Positions 25,769 through 34,403 of a DNA stretch of 64,000 nucleotides are shown here, piece by piece. The position numbers were made by a program, and so were the translations under genes. The number at the start of each line of letters is the position of its first letter. Within the stretch, counting starts at the first letter, position 1. Where the stretch lies: NCBI GenBank assembly GCA_046327755.1, contig JAXLXW010000001.1, positions 62,001-126,000 on the forward strand, given 5' to 3'. Source of the DNA: SCN-70-22 sp046327755. Its GTDB lineage: Bacteria; Gemmatimonadota; Gemmatimonadetes; Gemmatimonadales; Gemmatimonadaceae. The notes beneath the pieces are model-generated. The model was not told the origin of the DNA, did no database searches, and saw nothing but the letters and a program-made list of their open reading frames with translations.

Positions 25769-25800
25769 GTCAAGTGCTTTGCCATGTAAAGACGACGCGA
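25769..25800 (-). promoter_or_regulatory. possible promoter/operator of the membrane protein-regulator operon
   Basis: On the minus strand GTCGTC and GACGAC arms flank TTTACATGGCAAAGCACTT, the most AT-rich patch for several kb. An inner CTTT...AAAG symmetry is also present. A TTGACG element overlaps the right arm. A repressor-controlled promoter is a reasonable reading, with the winged-helix protein as candidate. Confidence 0.35.
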
Positions 25801-25883
25801 CAGCGCCCGTGTCACACCGGGCTGATGTGGCGTCCGCTCCGCGCCCGTCGGGGGCCGGCCACAACAGGGGGATGCCAACGAAC

Positions 25884-25920
25884 GGGGGCAGCACCGGCCC
25901 CATGGCCTGGTGCTGCCCCC
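25884..25920. terminator. perfect 12-bp hairpin after BNR paralogue 2
   Basis: GGGGGCAGCACC (25884-25895) pairs perfectly with GGTGCTGCCCCC (25909-25920) around a 13-base loop. It lies 28 bases beyond the minus-strand BNR stop. No U-tract is obvious. Confidence 0.55.
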
Positions 25921-25947
25921 CGACCGACCGACCCGGGAGCGTCGGCG

Positions 25948-28900
25948 CTACCTCCCCTGCCCCGCTCCACCGCTCGGGGAGGCGGCCCCGTCAGCCGCCG
26001 CATCATCGTCATCGCTCACCGCCGGCGGGCCGAGCACCTTTCGAAGCTCGGCGATCCGCTCGTCAAGCTCCTTCCGCAGGACGCCGTACCGCGTGATCGC
26101 ATCGCGCCCGATCTTCTGGTCGGCCTGCATCGTCATGCTGTACAGGTACTGGATGTGCGCCTGCAACTCGGGCTTGGAGTAGCGCACCGACGGCTGGATG
26201 ACCTTGGCCCGCAGCGCCTCGAGCGCCTTGAGCGTGTCGGCCGCGCTCGCCGCCGAGGCGAGGCGCTTGCGCCCCTCCTCGATCTGCGCCGCCACCTGGT
26301 TCACCTCGGTCACCATGTCGCGGACCTTGAGGTTGTGCTGGAACTGCTCGCGCAGGTCGGCCAGCGTCACCCCGTCACGTGCAATGCGCGGGTCCATGCG
26401 CAGCTCGAGCGGCTGCGTCGCGGACCAGCTCCCGCTCGTCAGGCGCACGCTGTAGCGCCCCGGCACCACGCGCGGCCCGTTGCGCCCGCTCCGTATCGGG
26501 TTCGCATCCCACGGCCCGGCCACGGTGAAGTCCCACGTGAAGCGGTTCACCCCCGCCGCCGCGGGCAAGCGCGGCGCCCCGGAGCGCTCGGCGATCATCT
26601 GGCGCATCGACGGCTGCACCGTCTCGCGCTCGCCGTCGCCGGCGCTGGAGAACGAACGGATCACCTTCCCGCTGGCATCGAGGATGTCCAGCGTGATGGG
26701 CGCCGACGGCGCGCTCGCCAGCCAGTAGTCGATGGCAGCGCCGTTCGGCGGATACTGCGGATCGGCCGGGTCGGCACGCGACGACTCCACGCCACCGAAC
26801 GATCCGGCGTAGCGCTGCATGATTGCCGCGCGCGGCGCAAGCAGCGCCGCGGGCGCCGAGACGACCTTGTCGGTGAGCTGGTGCAGCGACGACAGGTTGT
26901 GCAACACCCAGAACGAACGACCCTGTGTCGAGACCTGCAGGTCACCGTATTGCACGCGCATGTCGGTGATCGGGACGACAGGGAGGTTGAGCTGGAACGG
27001 CTGCCACTGCTTCCCGTTGTCGAACGAGATGAACATCCCGAACTCGGTGCCGGCGTAGAGCAGCCCTTCGCGCGCCGGATCCTCGCGCACCACGCGCGTC
27101 GGGTTGTTGGAGGCAATCCCGTTGGTCCCGTCGGTGAGGAGCGACCACGTCGCGCCGTAGTCGTCCGTCCTGTAGAGGAACGGGCGGAAGTCGCCTAACA
27201 AGTAGCAGTGGACGGCGTAGTACGCCGATCCCTTGCGGTGCGGCGAGGGCTCGATCTGCTGCGTGCGGCACCCGTCCGGCGGCCCCTTGAAGCCGTTGCG
27301 CCCGAAGTGCTCCGAGGTCGACACCAGCCCGCGGGGGGTGATGTCCTTCCACGTCCGGCCGCCGTCACGCGTGATGTAGAACGGCCCGTCGTTGGCGCCG
27401 GTCCAGATCACCCCGGGCTCCAGCACCGACTCGCGGATCGAGTAGATCACGGAGAAGTACTCCTCCCCGGTGACGTCGATCGTGATCGGCTCTCCACTCG
27501 GCGACTGCTGCCGTTCTTTTGGGTTGAGCGTGAGGTCGGGCGAGATCGTCTGCCAGGTCACGCCGCCGTCGCGCGTGCGATGCACGTACTGCGAGCCGTA
27601 GTAGACCGTGTTCGTCTCGTTCGGCGAGACTTCCATCGGCGACACGCGCTGGAAGCGCAGGATCATGTCCTTGCCGGGGTTGCCGTAGAGCGACTGCCCG
27701 CCGTTCCAGTACGGCTGCTCCTGCCCCGTGCGCATGCTCATGCGCGAGAACTGCCCCTTGCACGCGCCGTAGACCGTGTCGGGGTTGGTGCGGTGCGGCA
27801 TGATCGGTCCCGTCTCGCACCCCGGCCCCTGCATCCACTCCTGCATCGGCGAGTCCGGGCGCCCTGCGGAGAGCGGGAGCGACGGGACAATGACCGTCGA
27901 GTTGTCCTGCTGCGCCCCGTACAGGCGATACGGATACTGGTTGTCCGAGACAACCTGGTAGATCTCCGCCGTCGGCTGGTTGTACAAGGTCGACCAGGTG
28001 CGCCCGCCGTTCAGCGAGACCGTCGCCCCGCCGTCGTTCGACTGCACCATGAAGTCCGGATTGTTGGGATTGATCCAGAGGTCGTGGTTGTCGCCGTGCG
28101 GGATGTTCTGCGGGCGGAAGGTCTTCCCGCCATCCGTCGTCTTGTAGAACCCTTCGCTCATCACCCAGACCGTGTTCGGGTCCTTGGGATGCACGGCGAT
28201 GTTGGTGTAGTAGAAGGGGCGCGTGAGCATCGGCCCGAAGCTCGACGCCAGCGTCCACGTCTCCCCCGCGTCGTCCGAGCGATAGAGCCCGCTCCCCGGC
28301 TTGGCCTCGATCACCGCCCACACCACGTTAGGCGCACCGGGCGTCACGGCGATGTTGCTCTTGCCGAAGAGGTCGTTGGGGAGCCCGTTGGTCAGCTTCC
28401 GCCACGTGCTCCCGCCGTCGGTCGACTTGTAGATGCCGCCTTCGCGCGCACCGGAAATGATCGTCCACGGCTTGCGCTCGGCGCGCCACATCGAGGCGTA
28501 GACGACGTTCGGGTTGCCGGGCTGGAACTCGACATCGACCGCGCCGGTGGAGTCGGAGACGTAGAGAACGTTCGTCCACGTCTTCCCGCCATCGGTCGTG
28601 CGATAGAGCCCGCGCTCCTTGTTGGGGCGGAACGGGTTCCCGATGGCCGCGACAAAGACGATGTCCGGGTTGTTCGGGTGGATCTCGACGCCGCCGATGT
28701 TCCCCACGTTGTCGAGCCCCACGTGCGCCCACGTCGCGCCGGCATCGGTCGACTTGTAGACCCCGATCCCGATCGCAACGTTCGAACGCAGCCCGTCGGA
28801 GCCCGTCCCCGCGTAGATGACCTTGGGATCCGAATCGGCGACGTCGATGTCACCCATCGACCCGACCTTGAAGTACTTGTCGGAGATGTTGGACCAGGTC

Positions 28901-29226
28901 TGCCCGGCGTCGGTGGTGCGCCAGACGCCGCCCCCCGTTGAACCCATGTAGAAGGTGAACGGCTCCTGCGGGACGCCCGTCACCGTGGTCACACGCCCGC
29001 CACGCGCGGGGCCGACGTTCCGGTACTGCAGGTTCCGGAGCAGCGACTGGTTCACCTGCGTGAGCGGCGCCACCGGCGCCGGTCGTGATTGGCGGACGGC
29101 GGGCGAACTCGCCGGACGAGCGGCGGCCGTCGCTTGTGCGCCGCCGTCGGCGGCCACGAGGGAGACGGCGAGCAGCGTCGCTCCGGCCATGCCACGGCGC
29201 GCGAAGATCGGACTGCGTTGGTGCAT
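25948..29226 (-). CDS. secreted BNR/Asp-box beta-propeller protein (sortilin/VPS10-like), paralogue 2
   Basis: About 1,092 residues from the ATG at 29226, which follows GAGG and begins a signal peptide (MAGATLLAVSLVAADGGAQA). At least ten Asp-box motifs are visible (for example TTDAGQTW, STDAGATW, TTDGGKTW, STDGGSTW, SDDAGETW, TRDGGRTW, FDNGKQW), spread over about 680 residues. The C-terminal 150 residues are helical (EVNQVAAQIEEGRKRLASAA). Domain order and length match paralogue 1. It is divergent from the M24 peptidase gene. Function is not assignable beyond an extracytoplasmic propeller scaffold; the paralogue relation is inferred from layout and motifs. Confidence 0.8.
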   Translation of the reverse strand: MHQRSPIFARRGMAGATLLAVSLVAADGGAQATAAARPASSPAVRQSRPAPVAPLTQVNQSLLRNLQYRNVGPARGGRVTTVTGVPQEPFTFYMGSTGGGVWRTTDAGQTWSNISDKYFKVGSMGDIDVADSDPKVIYAGTGSDGLRSNVAIGIGVYKSTDAGATWAHVGLDNVGNIGGVEIHPNNPDIVFVAAIGNPFRPNKERGLYRTTDGGKTWTNVLYVSDSTGAVDVEFQPGNPNVVYASMWRAERKPWTIISGAREGGIYKSTDGGSTWRKLTNGLPNDLFGKSNIAVTPGAPNVVWAVIEAKPGSGLYRSDDAGETWTLASSFGPMLTRPFYYTNIAVHPKDPNTVWVMSEGFYKTTDGGKTFRPQNIPHGDNHDLWINPNNPDFMVQSNDGGATVSLNGGRTWSTLYNQPTAEIYQVVSDNQYPYRLYGAQQDNSTVIVPSLPLSAGRPDSPMQEWMQGPGCETGPIMPHRTNPDTVYGACKGQFSRMSMRTGQEQPYWNGGQSLYGNPGKDMILRFQRVSPMEVSPNETNTVYYGSQYVHRTRDGGVTWQTISPDLTLNPKERQQSPSGEPITIDVTGEEYFSVIYSIRESVLEPGVIWTGANDGPFYITRDGGRTWKDITPRGLVSTSEHFGRNGFKGPPDGCRTQQIEPSPHRKGSAYYAVHCYLLGDFRPFLYRTDDYGATWSLLTDGTNGIASNNPTRVVREDPAREGLLYAGTEFGMFISFDNGKQWQPFQLNLPVVPITDMRVQYGDLQVSTQGRSFWVLHNLSSLHQLTDKVVSAPAALLAPRAAIMQRYAGSFGGVESSRADPADPQYPPNGAAIDYWLASAPSAPITLDILDASGKVIRSFSSAGDGERETVQPSMRQMIAERSGAPRLPAAAGVNRFTWDFTVAGPWDANPIRSGRNGPRVVPGRYSVRLTSGSWSATQPLELRMDPRIARDGVTLADLREQFQHNLKVRDMVTEVNQVAAQIEEGRKRLASAASAADTLKALEALRAKVIQPSVRYSKPELQAHIQYLYSMTMQADQKIGRDAITRYGVLRKELDERIAELRKVLGPPAVSDDDDAAADGAASPSGGAGQGR

Positions 29227-29431
29227 ACTGCGCCTCGGGGATCGGGGGGATGGTTGTGCCAGTAGAACGTGCGGGCGGTGTGACGCGTTGGCGCACCCTG
29301 CGCCCACCGTCGTCGCGCCTTGTACTGAGGAGAATCTGCGTTGGATCGGGCGGCGAGGCGAGTCGTCGTTCACCCTTGCGCCTGCGCCGCGTGCACGATT
29401 GCGTTTCGCATCCCCCACGACGCCGACTTCG

Positions 29432-30832
29432 ATGCTCAACGCCCTCGATCGACACGCCGCGCACGGCAGGCCAGCGCACCGCCGAGCCATCGCCTCCCTG
29501 GCGGCCGCCGTCTCCCCAGTGGCACACGCCCTCGTGGCCGTCACGATGAGCGTGTCGCTGCTCGCGGCACCGCTGCGCGCCCAGGCCGCCAACGAGGCGC
29601 GCACCCGCTGGGAACGCCTCTGCCAGATCCGCAAGGACAAGTTCGACCTCATCCTCCCCGAGGCGATGCGGGAGAACGGGATCGACATGTGGATCGTAGC
29701 GATGAAGGAGGGGCACTACGACCCGCTCTGGGACCTGCTGGGGCGCGGCTACGCGGGGAGCATCGGCTACTTCATCTTCACCGACAAGGGCGACCGCGTC
29801 GAGCGCGCGGCGTTAGGCATCGAGGACCACCACCGCGGGGCCTGCGGCGCATACGACGTCGACGACGACGGCAACGACCTGGCCGCCTTCGTCAAGGCGC
29901 GCAACCCGAAGAAGATCGGGCTCAACATGTCCGAGGAGATGGGGATGGCCGACGGCCTCACCCACACCCTCTACCAGCACATCGTGAAGACGCTGGGCGA
30001 GCCGTACGCCTCGCGCCTCGTCTCCGCCGAGAAGCTCGTCTCGGACTTCTCGTCGCGCCGCACCGCGAGCGAGATCGTCGCCTTCGGGCAGGCCGGGGAG
30101 ATCGGGCGGCAGATCGCAGAGCGCGCGCTGTCGAACGACGTCATCACGCCGGGGGTGACGACGCTGGCCGACGTTTCCTGGTGGATCCAGGACGAGATGC
30201 TGCGCCGCGGGTTGGGGACGTCGTTCGAGGTCCCGTCGATCTACGTCACGGGGCCTAACGGGATCGAGGCGACGTCGACCGACCGCATCATCCAGCGCGG
30301 CGACATCCTGATGATCGACTTCGGCGTCGGCTACCTCAACATGTGGACCGACCAGAAGCGCATCGCGTATGTCCTCAAGCCAGGCGAGACCTCGCTCCCC
30401 GCGAGCTACCAGAAGGCGTTCGACAATGCGCGGAAGGTGCGCGACGTGATCCGCCGGACGGCCAAGGCCGGAAAGACGGCCCAGGCGATGATGGACGAGG
30501 TCAACGCGGCCATCGCCAGGAGCGGCGTCCTCCCGATGCGCGGCTTCAACCAGGTGCGCGCCGACGACTCGATCGAGTTCATCATCGGCTGCCACTCCGT
30601 GGGCGACTGGGGGCACGGGATCGGCCCATCGATGGCCTTCTTCAACCCCACGCGCCTGACGTTCGAGATTCGCCCCACCAACCTCTTCTCGATCGAGCTC
30701 TTCGCCTACACGCCGATCCCGGAGTGGGGCGGGAAGAAGCTGCGCATCCCGCTGGAAGACGATGCGATCGTCACGGCACGCGGCGTGGAGTGGGTATATC
30801 CGGTGAATGCGCGGATCCTGCTGGTGAAGTAA
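29432..30832 (+). CDS. secreted M24-family metallopeptidase (Xaa-Pro aminopeptidase-like)
   Basis: 466 residues. The start at 29432 opens a long signal region ending near LLAAPLRAQAA. The C-terminal pita-bread domain retains all five metal ligands: D296 and D307 (IDFGVGYLNMWTDQ), H395 (WGHGIGP), E422 (FSIELFAY) and E453 (ARGVEWVYP). It should remove N-terminal residues, classically before proline, using two metal ions, here outside the cytoplasm. It converges on the tricorn-like protease gene across a nested palindromic element. Confidence 0.85.
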   Translation: MLNALDRHAAHGRPAHRRAIASLAAAVSPVAHALVAVTMSVSLLAAPLRAQAANEARTRWERLCQIRKDKFDLILPEAMRENGIDMWIVAMKEGHYDPLWDLLGRGYAGSIGYFIFTDKGDRVERAALGIEDHHRGACGAYDVDDDGNDLAAFVKARNPKKIGLNMSEEMGMADGLTHTLYQHIVKTLGEPYASRLVSAEKLVSDFSSRRTASEIVAFGQAGEIGRQIAERALSNDVITPGVTTLADVSWWIQDEMLRRGLGTSFEVPSIYVTGPNGIEATSTDRIIQRGDILMIDFGVGYLNMWTDQKRIAYVLKPGETSLPASYQKAFDNARKVRDVIRRTAKAGKTAQAMMDEVNAAIARSGVLPMRGFNQVRADDSIEFIIGCHSVGDWGHGIGPSMAFFNPTRLTFEIRPTNLFSIELFAYTPIPEWGGKKLRIPLEDDAIVTARGVEWVYPVNARILLVK

Positions 30833-30837
30833 CAGCG

Positions 30838-30958
30838 GACGGGGGACGGGAGACGGGAGACGGGAGTGCCGGCGAGCGTGAACGGTGCACGAATCGCGAA
30901 CGGCGCCTCATGGCGCCGTTCGCACTCCCGTCCCTCGTCCCCCCTCTCCCGTCCGTCC
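30838..30958. repeat. nested palindromic spacer element with (GGGAGAC)n / (CCCGTCT)n-type arms
   Basis: This spacer between two convergent genes has outer low-complexity arms of GGGAGAC-like 7-mers on the left and CCCGTC-like words on the right. The inner hairpin is perfect: GCGAACGGCGCC and GGCGCCGTTCGC with a TCAT loop. The layout equals that of 23791-23925 with a different arm unit. It probably serves as a bidirectional terminator. Confidence 0.65.
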
Positions 30959-30959
30959 T

Positions 30960-33900
30960 TCAGCTCTTCCGCTTCCCCCACAGTGGCGGCGGCGGTTCCG
31001 CCATCATGCGCTTGGGGGCGTTGGGGAGGAGACGTAACGCCTCCTGCACGGCGCGCTCGAGCTGCGGATCGTGGCCGGCGATGACCTCCTTCGGCGTGTT
31101 CTCCACGTCGATGTCCGGCGCCACTCCCTCGTTCTCCACGGCCCACTTCCCGTCGCGCGAGAAGAAGCCGCCGCGCGGCGCGATCATCGTTCCGCCGTCG
31201 ATCAGCACCGGCGTGTCCCAGGTCCCGACGAGCCCGCCCCACGTCCGCTTCCCCACCAGCGTCCCCACCTTGCGACGCTTGAACATGTACGGCATGAGGT
31301 CGCCGCCGGAGCCCGCCATCTCGTTGATGATCATCACCTTCGGCCCCCAAATGCCGGCAGCGGGCGAGGTGAACGGGACGCGGTCGCCTTCACGGTTGTT
31401 GAAGTAGCCATCGAAGTCGCGCTGCAGGATGTCGACGATGTAGTCGGCCGCGGAGCCGCCGCCATTGAAGCGCTCGTCGATGATGGCCCCCTGCTTGTGC
31501 TGCTGGGCGAAGTAGTAGCGATTGAAGGAGGTGTAGCCCGGCTGTCCCGTGTTGGGGACATAGACGTACGCCAGCTTCCCCTGCGACAGCGAGTCGACGA
31601 GGCGCCGGTTCCCTTCCACCCAGGCGCGCTGCCGCAGCCCCTGCTCGCTGGCCACAGGGACCACCGTCACGCGGTGCGCGCCGGTCATGTCGGGCGACGC
31701 ATTGACCATCAGCACCACCTGGCGGTTCGCCGTCCCGTCCAGCAGGCGGAAGATGTTGTCCGGGGCGCGCAGCTCGACACCGTCGATGGAGAGGATGTAG
31801 TCGCCGACCTTCACGTCGATCCCCGGGCCGCTGAGCGGGGCGCGCAATTCGGGATTCCAGCTCTCGCCGTCGTAGATGCGGGTGATGCGATAGCGCCCGT
31901 TCTCGACCGTGAAGTCGGCGCCTAACGCCCCCACGCTGGCCGGCGGCACCTCGGGCATGTCGCCGCCGCGCACGTACGAGTGCCCCACTGCGACCTCGGC
32001 CCCCGTCATGTCCAGCAGGTAGCCGAAGTCCTCGCGGTGGGCGACGTGCGCGACCATCGGCTCGTACATCGCCTTGACCTTTTCGTAGTCGGCCCCCTGC
32101 ATGTTGTCGACGTACAGGTACTCGCGCTGGTTGCGCCATCCCTCGGCAAACATCTGCCGGTACTCGGCGCGCGGGTCGACCAGCATGCGGATGTTCGCAG
32201 TGAGCCGCCCCTGCGCCCCCTGCGGCACCGGCCCTTCGGTGTTGACGATCGCCAGCCCGCCCTGCTGTCCCGCCGAACGCATCAGGAGCTTCTTCCCGTC
32301 CTGCGAGATCGTGTACTGCGCCACGCCCTGCGCGAACACCGTCGCCTTGCGCTCGCGGAAGGTGTAGCGGTGCAGCACGTCGCCCCCGCCCTGCGGTCCC
32401 GCCGCCTGCGTCCCGACATCCGGCGTGTTCTCGAGGAAGAAGATGGTACCGGCGCCACCCGCCTTGAGCGCCGAGTAGTCCCGCGGCGCCACCCCTAACG
32501 AGATCACGCGGTTCGCGAGCCCCTCGAAGTCGATCGTGACCGCGGGCCCCACCGGCGCCGCATCCCGATTCCCCGCCGCAGCCGATGGCGGCGCCTGTGG
32601 CGCCGCCACTCCCGTCTCCCGTCTCCCGTCTCCCGTCCCCTCCTCATCACTCTCCGGCGCCAACGGCGACGCGTCCGCCTTTCGGAGCACGGCCGCATAG
32701 ATCGCGCGCGTCGTCGGATGATCGTAGGAGGACATGTCCAACCACCCCGTGCGTGGTCCGTAGTCGGTCGACGCCAGCCAGTAGAGGTACTTCCCGCTCG
32801 CGTCCCACGCCGGCCACGTCGCATCGGCCATCCCGTCCGACAGCTGCTTCGTCGCCCCGTTCTGCACGTCGTAGACGAAGATCGCCCGGAAGAGCGACGG
32901 GAGGCGCTTCGCGTAGGCGATCCATCGCGAGTCCGGGCTCCACACCGGATTGATCGACCGATCGGGCTGCATGTACGGATCGGTGTCGATCCTCGTCGAC
33001 CGCCCGGAGGCGACCTCGGTCACCCACAGGCGCAGGTGCGCATCGGTGTACAGGATGCGCGAGCCGTCCGGCGACCAGGCTGGCGTGTAGTAGAACGACG
33101 GCTCGGGGAGCGCGATCGTGCGCGGCGGCGTGATCCCGTCCTGCGCCTCGATCACGAGCTTGTAGTTCCCCCCTGCATCGGAGAAATAGGCCACCGACCT
33201 GCCGTCCGGCGACCACGCAGGCGTCCGCTCGGCGCTCCCGCTGGCACGCGTGAGGTTGCGCCAGTCCCCCTTCTCGGCGGGGATCGTGAAGATCTCGCCG
33301 CGGGCCTCGACCGCGGCGCGCTTCCCGGTCGGCGACAGCGCGATGTTGGTGATGCGATTGCCCACGTCGCGCCACTGCGGGACGAGCCAGGGAAAATCGC
33401 CACGCACCGTGATGTCGAGGCGCTTGTGCTGCTTGCTGCGCGGGTCGAGCGTGTGCAGGTAGCCTCCCTGCTCGAAGACCACCAGCCCGCCGCCGGCATC
33501 CAGCGCCTTCACGTCGTAGTCGGTGAACTTCGTCAGTTGCTCCAGCGCCTTCGACTTCGTGTCGTACGACCAGACGTTGTGCACGCCGTCGCGATCCGAG
33601 GCGAAGTAGACGACATCGCCGATCCACGCCGGGTCGATGTCCTTGGAGTCGGTCCAGGCGGGCGACGTCACCTCGTGCGAGGCGAGGTCGAAGATCCAGA
33701 TCGCCCGGTTCTGCCCGCCGCGGTAGTTGCGCCGTTCGTCGTCCCACGACCCGTTCATGCGATAGGCCACGCGCTTGCCGTCAGGCGCAATCTTCCCCTG
33801 CGCGGCGCGCGGCATCGGGAGCGCCACCTCGACGTCGCCCTGCGGCGCCACCGTCCAGAACTTGGGCTGCCCGTTGGGCGAGGTGCGCGACGACGAGAAG

Positions 33901-34277
33901 ACGATACGCCCACCGTCCGGCGTCCACCCTTGCACCACGTCGGCCCCGGGGTGCCAGGTGAGCCGCTTCGGCTCACCCCCCTCGGCGGCGACGACGTAGA
34001 CATCGGTGTTCCCCGCGTACTGCCCGCTGAAGGCGAGCCACTTGCCGTCCGGGGAGAACTTGGGGTTGGTGGTCACTCCCTGGAATGAGGTGACGCGCCG
34101 CGCATCGCCACCGTCGCGCGAGGCGACCCAGATGTTGTTGGCGTACGTGAAGGCCACTTGCGTGGCACTAATGCTGGGTTGCCGGAGGAGGCGCGTCTGC
34201 GCGCTGGCGGACGCGGCTGGCATGGCGGCCATGGCGGCCATGCCGCCCCATGCCGCAAGGAGGAGTCGACGGTCCAT
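30960..34277 (-). CDS. secreted tricorn-like S41 protease
   Basis: About 1,105 residues. The ATG at 34277 opens a signal peptide (LLLAAWGGMAAMAAMPAASA). Two propellers follow (WD40-like FSPDGKWLAF and WSPDGR repeats, about 30-560), then a C1-type domain, a PDZ domain (around GIDVKVGDYILSIDG) and the S41 catalytic core. The nucleophile is S990 in NEMAGSGGD and the histidine is H766 in VGHSYV. Tricorn proteases degrade peptides released upstream; this one is exported. A linker near residue 545-570 is encoded by a low-complexity repeat plus hairpin (32587-32645), which suggests an in-frame insertion. An ATG at 34334 overlaps the upstream terminator and is not used. Confidence 0.88.
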   Translation of the reverse strand: MDRRLLLAAWGGMAAMAAMPAASASAQTRLLRQPSISATQVAFTYANNIWVASRDGGDARRVTSFQGVTTNPKFSPDGKWLAFSGQYAGNTDVYVVAAEGGEPKRLTWHPGADVVQGWTPDGGRIVFSSSRTSPNGQPKFWTVAPQGDVEVALPMPRAAQGKIAPDGKRVAYRMNGSWDDERRNYRGGQNRAIWIFDLASHEVTSPAWTDSKDIDPAWIGDVVYFASDRDGVHNVWSYDTKSKALEQLTKFTDYDVKALDAGGGLVVFEQGGYLHTLDPRSKQHKRLDITVRGDFPWLVPQWRDVGNRITNIALSPTGKRAAVEARGEIFTIPAEKGDWRNLTRASGSAERTPAWSPDGRSVAYFSDAGGNYKLVIEAQDGITPPRTIALPEPSFYYTPAWSPDGSRILYTDAHLRLWVTEVASGRSTRIDTDPYMQPDRSINPVWSPDSRWIAYAKRLPSLFRAIFVYDVQNGATKQLSDGMADATWPAWDASGKYLYWLASTDYGPRTGWLDMSSYDHPTTRAIYAAVLRKADASPLAPESDEEGTGDGRRETGVAAPQAPPSAAAGNRDAAPVGPAVTIDFEGLANRVISLGVAPRDYSALKAGGAGTIFFLENTPDVGTQAAGPQGGGDVLHRYTFRERKATVFAQGVAQYTISQDGKKLLMRSAGQQGGLAIVNTEGPVPQGAQGRLTANIRMLVDPRAEYRQMFAEGWRNQREYLYVDNMQGADYEKVKAMYEPMVAHVAHREDFGYLLDMTGAEVAVGHSYVRGGDMPEVPPASVGALGADFTVENGRYRITRIYDGESWNPELRAPLSGPGIDVKVGDYILSIDGVELRAPDNIFRLLDGTANRQVVLMVNASPDMTGAHRVTVVPVASEQGLRQRAWVEGNRRLVDSLSQGKLAYVYVPNTGQPGYTSFNRYYFAQQHKQGAIIDERFNGGGSAADYIVDILQRDFDGYFNNREGDRVPFTSPAAGIWGPKVMIINEMAGSGGDLMPYMFKRRKVGTLVGKRTWGGLVGTWDTPVLIDGGTMIAPRGGFFSRDGKWAVENEGVAPDIDVENTPKEVIAGHDPQLERAVQEALRLLPNAPKRMMAEPPPPLWGKRKS
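32587..32645. repeat. CCCGTCT repeat and hairpin inside the tricorn-like gene
   Basis: A perfect hairpin GGCGGCGCC-TGT-GGCGCCGCC (32587-32607) adjoins a tract of four CCCGTCT/CCCGTCC units. Read in the gene's frame it encodes GTGDGRRETGVAAP and a Pro/Ala-rich stretch. Its make-up matches the spacer element at 30838-30958. Confidence 0.6.
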
Positions 34278-34295
34278 CGGGATGCCGGTGAGCGA

Positions 34296-34328
34296 GAAGG
34301 CCCCCGGCCATCGTGGCCGGGGGCCTTC
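34296..34328 (-). terminator. perfect 15-bp terminator hairpin
   Basis: GAAGGCCCCCGGCCA pairs exactly with TGGCCGGGGGCCTTC around a TCG loop. It lies 75 bases downstream of the small charged secreted protein's stop and just upstream of the tricorn-like start, separating two minus-strand genes. Confidence 0.65.
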
Positions 34329-34403
34329 TATCATGTGCGGGCGAACCGACGTTGGCGAGCCGTCGTTGGCGAGGCGCCCGCCGCTCCTGCCGCCGGGAGG
34401 ACC

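Noticed and set aside
30838..30958. Short repeated units that might suggest a CRISPR array
   Set aside because: Units are 7-8 bp with no unique spacers of constant length; the region is low-complexity with a hairpin, not a repeat-spacer array.
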